From contig JADRCO010001171.1 of assembly GCA_021464525.1 (NCBI GenBank), forward strand, positions 1 through 21,801: a DNA stretch of 21,801 nt, in the 5' to 3' direction. The stretch is from Rhizophagus sp. LPA8_4_AMF. Lineage: Eukaryota; Glomeromycota; Glomeromycetes; Glomerales; Glomeraceae. The translations under genes were made by a program, and so were the position numbers. The notes under the pieces were generated by a model. It did not search any database. It was given only the letters and a program-made list of their open reading frames with translations, and was not told where the DNA came from. Position 1 is the stretch's first letter, and each line of letters starts with the position of its first letter. Shown here in pieces: positions 9,144 to 20,217 of this stretch.

Positions 9144-10787
9144 TGTTCTTTTATTTTATTAACTACCGGTCACCCATTGTTTTGCATTGCAATTAATGTT
9201 TTTAATAAATATATATAATAAATTATATACATAAAAGATACACAGCATAGATTTTTTTGGTATGGATAGTGACAATGTGTTAAAATGGTTTTGTTGTTTT
9301 ACAATTAAAAAATATTGGTTTATACGTACAAAAATAATTTTTTTTTTCTTTCTTAGACGTTTTTATTGTAGAATAATTTGTTACTAGTAAAAAAAAAGAA
9401 CAATATTAAAATAAGTATTATGCTAATTATTTAAATAAAATTATCTATGAAATTTTTATTTTTATTTTTATTTATCTTTACAGGAAGTAATTAGTCGAAA
9501 ATACAAATCAGAAAATAAAATTTAAAGAAAAGTAACCTATCAACTAATTCTTAGATATAATATAATTATTTGTTTTATAAATTCTGTTTTTGTTAATTGA
9601 AAGAATATATTTTATTTTATAAAAATAATTGCAATTAAATGCTTAGGTTGATAAAATTATTGTAAAAAAGAATACACTGAAAGTCTCTTCCACATAAATT
9701 TCAGCTGTTACATATGTTCCAAGTAAAATATCAGGTCTAAAAATAAAAGATTATCACATTTAAATTAATATTAATTTAAAGTATGATACTGAAAATATGA
9801 GTATTTATTTAATTTTGTTTACATAATTCCTGTTGTTAAGTTTATCAATACTATGAATACTATGTTAAGAAAAAATCTAAAAAAATTTATTTAAAAAAGT
9901 GAGAAATTTTTATAAATTATATAATCAGTTTTGTTTATTGTACTATACTTCGTGTATCCATATACGAAATCACTTGACTAAAGATTAACAACCCTGATGG
10001 TATCGATGGTAATTAACTTTCCGATAATTTTAACATTCTAAAATATAATGAATGATGAGTTTAAGTTTAAACCTGCTCAAACCAGTTATGTTATTAATTA
10101 CTAAACTAATAAATATATCACATAGGTGAATAATGAGTACAATGAAGCAATTTTTTTTTTAAATTCTCAATTAAGAATGATAATCTTTAATAAAAAAACC
10201 CCCATATTTCGATTATGTATATGTAGCACTTTCTTCTTTACATAATGTACATAATATGTAGAAAATTATTTAATAATCGGGGGAGATGAATTCGTTTACA
10301 GATGGATAGTAGAAATTTAATTAAAAGGGAAAAATATCAATAAAGTATTCGATATGATTCAAGAATATTTCGTATCGAAGCAAGCGTATGATTTAAATAT
10401 GAAATTAAATAATTATAACTTAATTGAAATACATCAAAATACAGAACTGATTTTTTTTTTCAGAAATGAAACGGAATTAATTCAATGACAGTAATTTTTA
10501 TTAAGATAAATTTATAAAAAAATTTCTAGGATTCAAACAAATTATGTACAAATAAAAGAGTGTGCGTTATTAATTTATCTAGTGTTAGAATTTCTTTTTA
10601 ATATAAAAAACTATCTAAACAAATTTAGTAAATTTACTTAAATTTTCTTCGGTCTTAATCCTTAGACATGACCAAGCAAAAATCGAAAGGTCAACAAGGC
10701 ATTTGATTATACTATGGCACAGTATTTGATAGTCGGATTTGTATTGCACAAATCATGTGATCATTTGTATATAATTGATAATGCTTC
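9144..10787. other. Long A+T-rich intergenic region, nothing recognised
   Basis: About 1.6 kb with stops in every frame, no exon-like islands and no clear repeats. It separates the transposase relic from the promoter block of the USP7-like gene. Confidence 0.6.
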
Positions 10788-11004
10788 CGATCGGCATTTT
10801 GTTATTTTTTTCTCCGGAATTTAACGTCGATAGTTGTTATACCAGATATCTTTTTTAAAAAATTTCGATAAAACTAGATTTGTTTGAGCATATGTAGTAA
10901 AAATTATATGAAACATTTGAATTAATTAAGTCATTAGTGTCATAGGACGAAATAATAATAATATTGATCAGATAATTACCAAGGATATAATACTATTTCC
11001 AATC
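10788..11004 (+). promoter_or_regulatory. Upstream region of the USP7-like gene, conserved with its partial copy
   Basis: CGATCGGCA at 10788-10796, followed after a short gap by TCTCCG at 10811, lies 217 bp before the ATG. The partial downstream copy has the same pair at 18359-18367 and 18378, 202 bp before its ATG. Nearer the start both copies share an ACGAAA-AATAAT stretch and TACCAAG just before the ATG. The intervening bases have largely diverged, so these islands are either conserved promoter elements or remnants of a young duplication. Confidence 0.45.
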
Positions 11005-14000
11005 ATGGATTGTATGTTATTATTCGATTATTTGTTTTGTTAATTAATTGACATTTCACTATTCCTCGTTTAATTTGATGTTAATTTATATACCACAGAC
11101 GAAGCTATGGCAATTAAAATTATGCCCGAACTAGGCCAAGAGATCGAAGACTTTAAATATAACACTTGGCATGTAACAAATTGGCGTAATCTGGAAAAGA
11201 AAATAACAGGACCAGAATTTGTAGTTGGAAGTTGGAAATGGTGTGTTGTGTCATTTTTTTTTTTTTTTTTAAAAAAAAAATGAATAACAAACCTACTTAA
11301 TTAATATTCCAATATTTTTTAGGCGGGTTTTGCTATTCCCTTTTGGTAATGGCAGTGGTAACCAAGATGTAGTTTCTATTTATCTTGATTTTGTTGATAT
11401 TAAGGATGCTCCACCTGGTTGGCATTCATGTGCACAATTCGCTTTAGTCTTGTGGAATCCTGAGGATCCAACACACTATATTTCTTATCGTATGTATAAA
11501 GATTTGATTTTCATGTAAAAATACACTTTGCATACAATACATTTTACATACACACGTTATTATATTGATATTTTTGAATTTTAGATGCTCATCATCGATT
11601 TACTGCTGAAGAACAAGATTGGGGCTTTACACGGTTTTATTCTTCACAAAAATTATTTGCTCCTTGTGAAAACCGACCACATGCGTTAATTGAAAATGAT
11701 TCAACCAATATCACGGCATTTATACGAGTATTTAAGGATCCCACGGGCATCTTGTGGCATAATCTCAACAAGTATATTATCTCATTTTTATTATCATTCA
11801 AGACTTGATCCACAAATATTCTCTTTGATATGGCTAACGTTCAATTTGTATTTTTTGTTTTATCTTACGTATAGCTATGATTCAAAAAAGGAGACAGGAT
11901 ATGTGGGATTGATCAATCAAGGCGCTACAGGTTATATGAACACATTTCTGCAATTACTTTACTGTATAACTTATTTTCGTAAGGTTGATTTCTTGTACAA
12001 TTATTTAATAAATGATTTTTTTAATCGAACAACAAAATGTATTGCAAGTCTAATATTTATTTGTAAATCATAGGCGATTTACCAAATTCCCACAGAAGAT
12101 GATGATCCAACAAAAAGTATTCCCTTAGCTTTGCAACGAATTTTTTACAATTTACAGATATCAGACATGCCGGTTGTAACAAGGGAATTAAGAAAATCTT
12201 TAGGATTGGAGTGTTATAAGCAACTTGATTTGCAAGAATTTAGCAGGATATTACAAAATAAACTTAAAATCAAAATGAAGGTAGTTTCGCTAAAATCATA
12301 TTTATTATTTTTTTTATCAGTTAGTAACGTCTTTATAATTATATCATTAATTATTTTCTTATTAGGGTACGAAGGTTGATGGTACACATACTAAACTTTT
12401 TGTTGGTAAAATTAAGAAATATATCAAATGTATCAATTTGGATTATGAATCTTCTCATGTTGAAGATTATTATGGTAATAATAAAGTGTTATATTTTTTT
12501 TACGTTAAAAATAATTGTTTAAATTAATAAATATTTAAATTTAAATTTCAATATTAGATATTCAACTGAATGTGAAAGGTTGTAAAACTTTAAATGATTC
12601 TCTCAAAAATTATATTCAGGAGGAAATATTGGAAGGTGATAATAAATATGAAGTAGAAGGTCACGGGTTGCAAGTATGTTATCTAATTTTTTTATTCAAT
12701 GTTTCTTTCATTTAAGATATTTCATAACCCGATTTTAATATTATGAAGGATGTCAAAAAGGGTGTTATATTTGAAAGTTTTCCTCCAATTTTACATTTAC
12801 AACTTAAAAGGTTTGAATATGATATAGAAAAGGAAACGATGGTTAAGGTGATGCATTTTAAATAGTATATTTGATGTCAGAATCTTCTTTTTTTCTTACC
12901 AACCTTAATATATTAGATCAATGATCGCTTTGAGTATCCAATGGAAATTGATTTAGAAGAATTTCTTTCAGAAGATGCGGATAGATCAAACTCCCATAAA
13001 TATTCATTACATGGGTTAGTTTTATAATTTTTTCATTAATTACTTCATTATCAACTATTTTATATTTATTCAATACTTTTTATTATTACAGGGTACTCGT
13101 TTATAGTGGTGGTGTTATGAATAAAGGTCATTGTTTTGCTTTACTAAAACCCGAAAAGGACGGCAAATGGTTCATATCGTTTAAGGTTTCTTTTGTTTAA
13201 TTAAAAATAATCTATCCATATATATGTACGAATTTTTAAATTAAATTATACAATAGGTTTAAGTTTGATGATGACCAGGTTACACCTGTTATAGATAAAC
13301 AAGTACTTGACGATAGTTATGGTGGATTGCATTTCACCAATGCTTATATATTAATATATATTCGTGAATCAAATGTTGATGAGATATTATCTCCTGTGGT
13401 TCCTGAGGATATACCTTTTCATTTACGTATGTATTCTATTATATTTAATTAATTAATTTAGAGTTGATTATAATCTATTTATTCTATTTAAAAGGAAGAA
13501 TATGTATGGAAGAGAAAATGGTCATGGAAGAACAAAAGAAGGAAGGACTGGAAGAAAATCTTACTATTAAGGTATTTTTTTTAAAAAAAGAAAATGTAAG
13601 GAAATTGTTTTTACTGTTAATTTATATTCATTTATTTAATATAGGTTGTGACCACTGAAAAACTCAAAAATTATCAAGGATTTGATCTTGCCAATTTTGA
13701 TGGAGCACATATATATAAGATTCAAAAAAGCGAAACATATGGGACTTTTAAAGAAAATATTTCTCAAGCATTCAATATCCTTCCTGAACGAGTGAGATTT
13801 TGGATTTTTGTGAATCGTCGAAATGAAACCATTCGACCTGACTTTCTAATACCAGAATCTTATTCCAACATTAGTAAATAATATCAATTTAATTTCTATA
13901 TATTTAACATTTTTACTATATATAAATTCTTACTTTATTATAATAAATAGGCATGGAAGAAGTACATAAAAGAATGACTTCCCATCAGAATGAAATGAAG

Positions 14001-16034
14001 TTATATATGGAGATAGCAGACAACCCATTTAATGATACGGTTTGTTATATTATTAATTATTTGAAATTTACTTTTAAATATAAAATCTTATATTACGAAT
14101 TATTTCTGCAGAGATGGTTTCCAGAAGGAAATGATCACATGATAGTTTTTCTTAAATATTTTGATCCTGACAAACAAGCTTTCGAGTAAGAAATCTTTTT
14201 TATTGAAATTTCGCACGTATATTATCAGTAAAAAAATATTAATATATTTAGTTATATAGAGGTCTAGGTCATTTTTATATACAAAAGTTCAGTAAAGTGG
14301 GTGATTATGCTCGCATTTTATGTGAGAAAAAGAAACTTCCACCAGACACACTTTTGAAAATATATGAAGCATGTATATTTAATCATTTTGATCTAAATAT
14401 ATGTTCAAATTTTTAACCTATTATATTCTTTATTATAGGAAATCAAACCAGATATGATTGTAAAAATGAGTCCTGATCTTACTTTTCAAAAATCAGATGT
14501 GAAAGATGGTGGTATAATTTGTTTCCAAAAGGTTTTAACATTAAGGGAGTAGGTATTAACATTATATCGTATAATATATATATATATTTATATATAATTT
14601 AATACTATTAAAGATAATTTGTATCTTTTTAGGATCCATGAACATAAAGTAGCGGGCCGTTATGTTGATATTCCTGATTTTTACAAATCTTTGATCATTG
14701 TTTCATTTAAACCAAAATTTAATAACCAGGAACAAAGATTAAAATTTGATTTAGTTTTAGGGAAAAAATGTATGTACAATATGGTATGTAGAATACAATC
14801 AACTTATTTATATTGAAAAAATTAAAGACTTTAGGAGTCTAAACCACATTTAGGACATTTTTCCTTTTCAAATTACTGATATTTTTAAATACTCATTAAT
14901 ATAGATTGCTGAATCAGTTGCCGCTCATTTAAGTACAGATCCTCTTAAATTACGATTTACCTCGGCCTTTTCATCATCTGGTATACCAAAGAGTGTTATT
15001 AAGCAAACCACTACTCAGACACTTTCGGAGATGCTTCAAACTTCATATTTGAATCCATCAGCTTATGTTTTATTCTATGAGATACTGGATATAAGTACTG
15101 TAGAACCAGAAATAAAAAAGTTTTTTAACATTTATTGGCTTGAAAACATAGTTAAAGAGAAGGTACTGTACATACTTTTTGATTTTACAAATTTTAATAT
15201 AAAAATATTCTAATTTAACATAAAATATTCCAGGAAGTAATTGGTATTCATCTCCAAGAACATACCATCATTAATGATCTCATAGAAGAAATTTCAAAAA
15301 AGGTGACATTATCATCACCAAGTTCTAGAATTAGATTATTTGAAGTTCGTTACAATAAGATTAAAAAGGACTTTACAGGAAATGAACCGATAGAGAGTAT
15401 ACAAGAATTTGAGACACTATATGCAGAGGTTGCATACTTGTAATATGGATTGAATAATTATTTTTTTTCGTTAAATTATTCACTCATATGTTGTATATAA
15501 TTTTTTACAGGAGATACCTCTGGATGAAATTGTTATCAATCAATATGATCAAATTATTCAAGTATGCCATTTCACAAATGACCCAGTACGCTTGCATGGA
15601 ATTCCATTTAAATTCGTTATTAAAAATGTAATTAATTTAATTAATTTATAATTGTTAGACTTTAATTAAATATAAGAATTCTAAGTCTCTGGATAATTTT
15701 AAACTTTCTTTTAAATTAGGGCGAGAAGCTTGCTGATACTAAGGTACGTCTTCGGCAACGACTTGGTATGAATGAAAAAGATTTTTCAAAAGTTAAAATT
15801 TCAATTATATCCGAAACTTTATATGCAAAACCAGAATATTTTTATGATAATGGTAAGTTAATAATACGAAATTTTATTCCTAAAATTTCAATAAAATAAA
15901 TTCAATCATTTAAATTTTTAATATTATTTAATTTATTAGATATAATTTTATCAGAAAAATTGTCAAATGAAGACTTTCTTGGTCTTGATTACGTGGATAA
16001 ACGGATAAAGTTAGAAATACAGAAACTATTTTAA
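11005..16034 (+). CDS. USP7-like: USP7/Ubp15-like protein with MATH, USP and UBL domains; catalytic Cys replaced by Gly
   Basis: Exons by eye: 11005-11011, 11099-11240, 11323-11489, 11585-11771, 11875-11983, 12074-12280, 12366-12474, 12558-12673, 12749-12847, 12917-13014, 13092-13169, 13257-13426, 13495-13571, 13645-13873, 13951-14039, 14112-14185, 14260-14368, 14439-14548, 14633-14783, 14905-15162, 15234-15428, 15511-15627, 15720-15852, 15940-16034. The total is 3126 nt (1041 residues), in frame throughout. Residues of about 14-150 are a MATH/TRAF-like domain that keeps DWGF (117-120), the substrate-peptide contact in USP7. A USP fold follows: Cys box NQGATGYMN (182-190), where the catalytic Cys is Gly187; GHCF with catalytic His427; KFDDD with catalytic Asp444. 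About 455-1041 resembles the ubiquitin-like repeats of USP7, including the EEIPLDE and LGLDYVDKR motifs near the end. The family removes ubiquitin from substrates in nucleus and cytosol. This copy should bind but not cleave. The exon 11/12 join is the least sure (GTTCAT donor). Confidence 0.87.
11930..11932 (+). other. Codon at the catalytic cysteine position: GGT (Gly)
   Basis: The USP Cys box normally reads N-x-G-x-T-C-Y-M-N. Here the oxyanion-site Asn, the Gly-Ala-Thr and the following Tyr-Met-Asn are all present, and only the nucleophile codon differs. TGT to GGT is a single-base change. Confidence 0.9.
14369..14438 (+). other. GC-AG intron in the USP7-like gene
   Basis: The exon ends ATATATGAA, followed by GCATGT rather than GTATGT, and the acceptor is TATTATAG before GAAATCAAACC. 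Using the nearby GT (GTATAT) would put a stop at the join. Keeping frame and the family motif YEEIKP therefore requires the GC donor. GC-AG introns are a known minor class of the major spliceosome. Confidence 0.75.
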
Positions 16035-17099
16035 TTAATAGCCAATATATCTATCATCATAATTATCTACAGTCATTAGTCATTTCTTTTTATTTAAATA
16101 TAATAAATTATTATTTTATTACTATATTATTTTAAGGTGTTAAAAAATGAATCTATTAACAATGGATAATAATTATTAAAAAAAATAAAATTAATGATTT
16201 TCATATTTAGTGTATTTTGTTTATTATCTGAAGTCATTGTTGGCATTCTATCAAAAAAATTTGATATTACCAAGTACCGTACGAAAAGACTTTATCCGTA
16301 AAATAATTTTTTTCTAAAAAAAAAATTTGACCGTTAAAAGAAATTAATCTCATTATAATAAATGAATAATTGAAGCATATAATTAAAATAAATTAATTTA
16401 AATTATTATTACTGTTACTTTAAAGTACGTATAATAAAAATCTGATGTTTAAATAGCAATATGAAGAACATTCCCTTTACAATAACCACAAATATGATAA
16501 AAAAATTTACGGCTCTGTTAGAACGTTTCTTCTTGGATGGTAATATTCACAAAAACCGAAGAACAAGAAATGATGAATTATCATTACTACAATAGTTTCT
16601 GAATAAAAAAATTAATAAAAAATTGGGAATATCTAAATAGGATTTGTTATAATAAATATCACCTTATAATGATTTTTTTGAATGATTTAATAATATAATA
16701 GAATAAATTCTTTATTAATAAAATTGATAAAAATTTTTTTTTGCAAAACTAACATATCTAATAATTAATAATAAATAATTATCTAAGATTTTTTTATCAA
16801 AACGTATAATCATCCAATATCTCTTTTTTTTTTTTCATCGAAAATCAAACTAAAAATAATCAACAATTGCAAAAGAAATGATTTGAAAAAAAAATGAATA
16901 AAATTGTTTCTAATTATGCGAAACAAACTCAAATACAATTGATATTAACTCAGTTAGCTAATCAAATAAAAATTGTAACAATAATATTATTAAATTGTAA
17001 ATATATAAATAAGAAGTGATAAATTAAAAAGAAAAATCGAAAAAAAAATTTTAACTACTTAATTTTATATAAATATTAAAAATAAAAATAAATAATGTT
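16035..17099. other. Intergenic DNA with only tiny open frames
   Basis: Very A+T-rich. Two short ATG frames, 16461-16595 (44 codons) and 16894-17019 (41 codons), are open but resemble nothing I know and lie within low-complexity DNA. I do not call them genes. Confidence 0.5.
16102..16107 (+). terminator. AATAAA polyadenylation-signal candidate
   Basis: AATAAA lies about 70 nt past the stop of the USP7-like gene, a usual distance for a 3'-end signal. In DNA this A+T-rich the motif is common, so confidence is modest. Confidence 0.35.
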
Positions 17100-18079
17100 A
17101 TTAGGAAGAAAATTGGACCTTCATGAATGTAAATGAAACAAAACTTATTAAAAAAAAGGGAAATTCGTTTTTAAATGAGCTTTAGCTTATATTGCACATA
17201 ATAATAGTTTAAGTGAACCGGATAATAAGGAAGAACAAACTATATTGGTTAAAAACATTTAGATAAAAGAATCATGAATATAGAATATGTGGACGGATAT
17301 TGCATGAAAATGGAAATTATATTCAGAATAAACGAAAAAGATTGGGAAACAGCTAGCTAATGATATGGTAGACGCGTTAGTAGAATTAACATCTAAAGAA
17401 AAAAAATATCATTTGAACTAAATTAGTGGACATATACCAAAATAATTATGTGAAAAAGAATGAAATCGAAAATATCAAAAAAAAAGAAGAAATGCTGATA
17501 ATAGGTAAGATCAAAGAAGAAGTCAATTTTATTAAAAAATTAAAATACAAGGATAGAAAAAACTCAACAAGAAATGGATAAAATAGTAGACACGCTTACA
17601 AATTTACAAATAGAACAAGGAATTAAAGACAAAAATACATGAAAGCAGATATGGGAAAAATTATTAGTAATATACAAGAACAACAAAGGAAAAAGATAAC
17701 TCTTTGATGCAAATATGTGCGGTTACAAAAATTATGAATCTATTTCAATATTACTACAAGTATTCGAATATTCTATGAAATACTAAATACTGTATATAAT
17801 ATAAAGTCAGAAAACTAGAAAGACAGAAAGGAAAAGCTCTTTGTGAGTAAGGAAATTTTTCCACTTAAATCAACATGAAATAGTATGTCGATTATGGAAA
17901 TCTGATATTTTCCAAATACTCTGTGACAAAGCACGTGGTACTTTCGGCGTAGATCCACAAAATTCGATGCAGGAATGTATGGAATTACATGGACCGTTCT
18001 ACCTAAAAATTTCATGGTGAATGCAAAAGATGATGTTATATATAATGCACTTCTATACACTATATTAAGAGCATTTTAA
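17100..18079 (+). pseudogene. Frameshifted relic of an unrecognised gene
   Basis: Protein-like segments appear in changing frames on this strand. Around 17360-17400 a frame reads LANDMVDALVELTSKEKKYH. Around 17480-17560 a lysine/glutamate-rich coiled-coil-like stretch reads EEMLIIGKIKEEVNFIKKLK. Around 17565-17625 another reads TQQEMDKIVDTLTNLQIEQG. From 17875 one frame reads EIVCRLWKSDIFQILCDKA, then GTFGVDP. Near 17957 the sense appears to jump to the frame reading FDAGMYGITWTVLPKNFMVN, which ends in LLYTILRAF at TAA 18077-18079. Composition in these islands is richer than in the flanks. The minus-strand frame at 17815-18060 is a shadow. I cannot name the family; a transposon or a multi-copy fungal gene family is possible. 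Confidence 0.45.
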
Positions 18080-18358
18080 TATCAAAATATATTTAATTGA
18101 ATCTTTTTGATAATAAATAAAAGTAGGCTTTCCGTTCTGGCTCGAAATAGTTTTAGATCATAGTTCAAAAGATTAATAAGAGATATAAAAGCGTAACTGA
18201 TAGATTACATGTTTCATACAAAGGTAACTTTTAAGTTATAAAATATTTATTTAACATTGTTACTTAATGTGTATAAAATTGTATGACACCTATTAATAGA
18301 ACAATATTATTTGTTGCACATATGTATAAAATCTGCATTGCATCGTGTAATGAACTTG
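18080..18358. other. Non-coding spacer
   Basis: A+T-rich DNA between the relic and the conserved upstream block of the partial USP7-like copy. Nothing recognised. Confidence 0.5.
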
Positions 18359-18560
18359 CGATCGGCAATAGTAACTCTCTCCGAAATATCATTACTAATT
18401 CAATCTCGCTTGATAATTAGGTTGTTATTGTGAGAATAAAAAGAAGATTAATCTAAGCTTTAAATAATAAAGGTCATACGAAAACGTTTAACTTTTAACA
18501 GTCATCGCTGATTTACTATAATAGAACGAAAATAATTAACAATACCAAGAACATAACATC
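18359..18560 (+). promoter_or_regulatory. Copied upstream block of the partial USP7-like gene
   Basis: It carries the same CGATCGGCA (18359-18367) and TCTCCG (18378-18383) islands, the ACGAAAATAAT stretch (18525 onward) and a TACCAAGAACATA leader just before the ATG as the full-length gene upstream, at nearly the same distances. This shows that the duplication included at least about 200 bp of 5' flank. Confidence 0.45.
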
Positions 18561-19975
18561 ATGGATTGTATGTTTTTATATATTTTTGTTTATTCCTCCT
18601 TAATTTATTTTATATAAAATATTATTAGTGATAAATAGAATTTTATTACATGTTTCAGGTGAAGCTATGGCAAGTAAAATTATGCCTAAACTAAATAATG
18701 AGATCGGAGATTTTAAATATAACACATGGCATATAACAAATTGGCAGCATTTGGAAAAGAGAATAACAGGACCAAAATTTGAAACTGGAAATTGGAAGTG
18801 GTGTGTTGTAATAATCTTTATAATTTTCAATAAAAATAAATACTGCTGTAAACTATCAAACTTAAAATTTTTTTTAGGCGAATTTTGCTATTTCCCTTTG
18901 GCAATAATGATCAAGATGCCATTTCTATTTATCTTGACCTTTTCGATTCTATGGATGCTCCAGCAGGTTGGCATTTATGTGTTCAATTTGCTCTAGTCTT
19001 GTGGAATCCTGAAGATCCAACACAATTTATTTATCGTCGTATGTATAAAAATTAAATTTTTTTGTCAACACTCTATCACATATAATACTATGCTATATTT
19101 CCATGATACATCTCTTTCGGTTGTTATTAGATGCTTATCATCGATTCACTGCTGAAGAATCAGACTGGGGCTTTAAGCGGTTTTATGATTTAAATAAATT
19201 GTTTACTCCTTGCGAAAATCGAACGCGTGCGTTAATTGAGGATGGTTCAACCAATATCACCGTACTCATACGAATATTGAAAGATCCTACAGGTTTCTCA
19301 TAGAATGACTTCATCAAGTAAACTGCATTATTATTATCATTCAAAGCTTGATCCACAAATATTCTTTGTTATGGTAACCTTCAACTTGTCTATAATATTT
19401 TCATATAGTTATGATTCAAAAAAGAAGACAGGATACGTGGGATTACAAAATCAAAACGTTATCTTTTATATGAATTCTTTACTGCAATTACTTTATTGTA
19501 TAACTTATTTCCGTAAGGTTGATTATCGTACAATTATTTAATTTTTAAATCAGACAACTTGTTTCAAAGTCTATATCTATTTATAAATTATAGGCGATAT
19601 ATCAAATTCCAACGGAAGATGATGAACCAACAAAAAGTGTGCCCCTGGCATTACAACGGATTTTTTGCAATTTGCAGATGTCTGATACTACAGTTGAAAT
19701 AACGGAATTAACAAAATCCTTTGGATTGGATTCATTTGGCTCTTTTATGCTATATGAAATGCAAAGATTTAACAGAATATTTCTAGATAACCTTAAGTTT
19801 AAAATAAAGGTAATTAGTTTCTTTATAATTTCACTTAATTTTTTTAAGTTCTTTATGATTGTATCATTGATTATATTATTTACTTATTAGGGTACAAAGG
19901 CTGACGGTGCAATTACTGAACTTTTTGTTGGTAAAATAAAGAAATATATAAAATGTATCAATGTGAACTATTATA
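18561..19975 (+). pseudogene. Truncated partial duplicate of the USP7-like gene
   Basis: Exons match the full copy one for one: 18561-18567, 18659-18800, 18878-19038, 19131-19317, 19409-19517, 19594-19809 and 19891 to about 19975. The MATH domain is intact and keeps DWGF (ESDWGFKRF); residues in the second exon are roughly 70% identical to the full copy. In the fourth exon TAG at 19301-19303 replaces a Trp codon (TGG in the other copy). Beyond it the Cys box reads QNQNVIFYMN, with Phe codon TTT (19464-19466) at the cysteine position and the preceding GAT triplet of residues also lost. The LDLQEF region carries extra residues. Similarity stops shortly after KKYIKCIN. Everything downstream (the His/Asp box and UBL repeats) is absent. 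If transcribed, splicing of the first four exons would give a MATH-only protein of about 160 residues. Confidence 0.85.
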
Positions 19976-20217
19976 GCTTTTATTTTTTTTATGTTCCTGA
20001 TGTAGATTTTGATGCGTAACTAATGACTGCCAAACATCTTTAATTTTTAAGGTTGAATGAACTGGTTTTCCTTCAACATTTTCTGCTACAACTCTTGTTG
20101 GTGGATTTAATTTAGTTGTAGTTCCTGTTAGAAAATTCCAATCATTTTTTTCATCTACAATAGACCTGATGTTTGTAATATGGTCTACTGTTATATTGAT
20201 GAAGGTGGCAGGCATGT
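19958..20217 (-). pseudogene. Antisense open frame at the duplication breakpoint, unrecognised
   Basis: An 85-codon frame runs on the minus strand from ATG at 20213-20215 to a stop at 19958. Its codons look like real coding sequence ([39 protein letters not shown]), less biased than the flanks. Directly upstream on that strand is ATATACAG, a good splice acceptor, so this may be an internal exon of a gene broken by the rearrangement. The last codons run into the end of the truncated USP7-like copy on the other strand, so the true end of the foreign segment is probably near 19980. I do not recognise the family. Confidence 0.4.

Noticed and set aside
13170..13256. Alternative exon 11/12 join adding three residues (donor at 13186, acceptor in TTTAAG at 13263)
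   Set aside because: The chosen join recreates the family motif KWFKFDDD exactly, but it uses an unusual GTTCAT donor, so the alternative cannot be excluded.
17815..18060. 81-codon minus-strand frame
   Set aside because: The plus strand has better coding-like segments here, ending at a clear stop, so this is probably a shadow.
18628..18996. 122-codon plus-strand frame and its minus-strand partner at 18600-18830
   Set aside because: The plus frame reads the second exon of the partial USP7-like copy and then runs through an intron into the wrong frame. The minus frame is its shadow.
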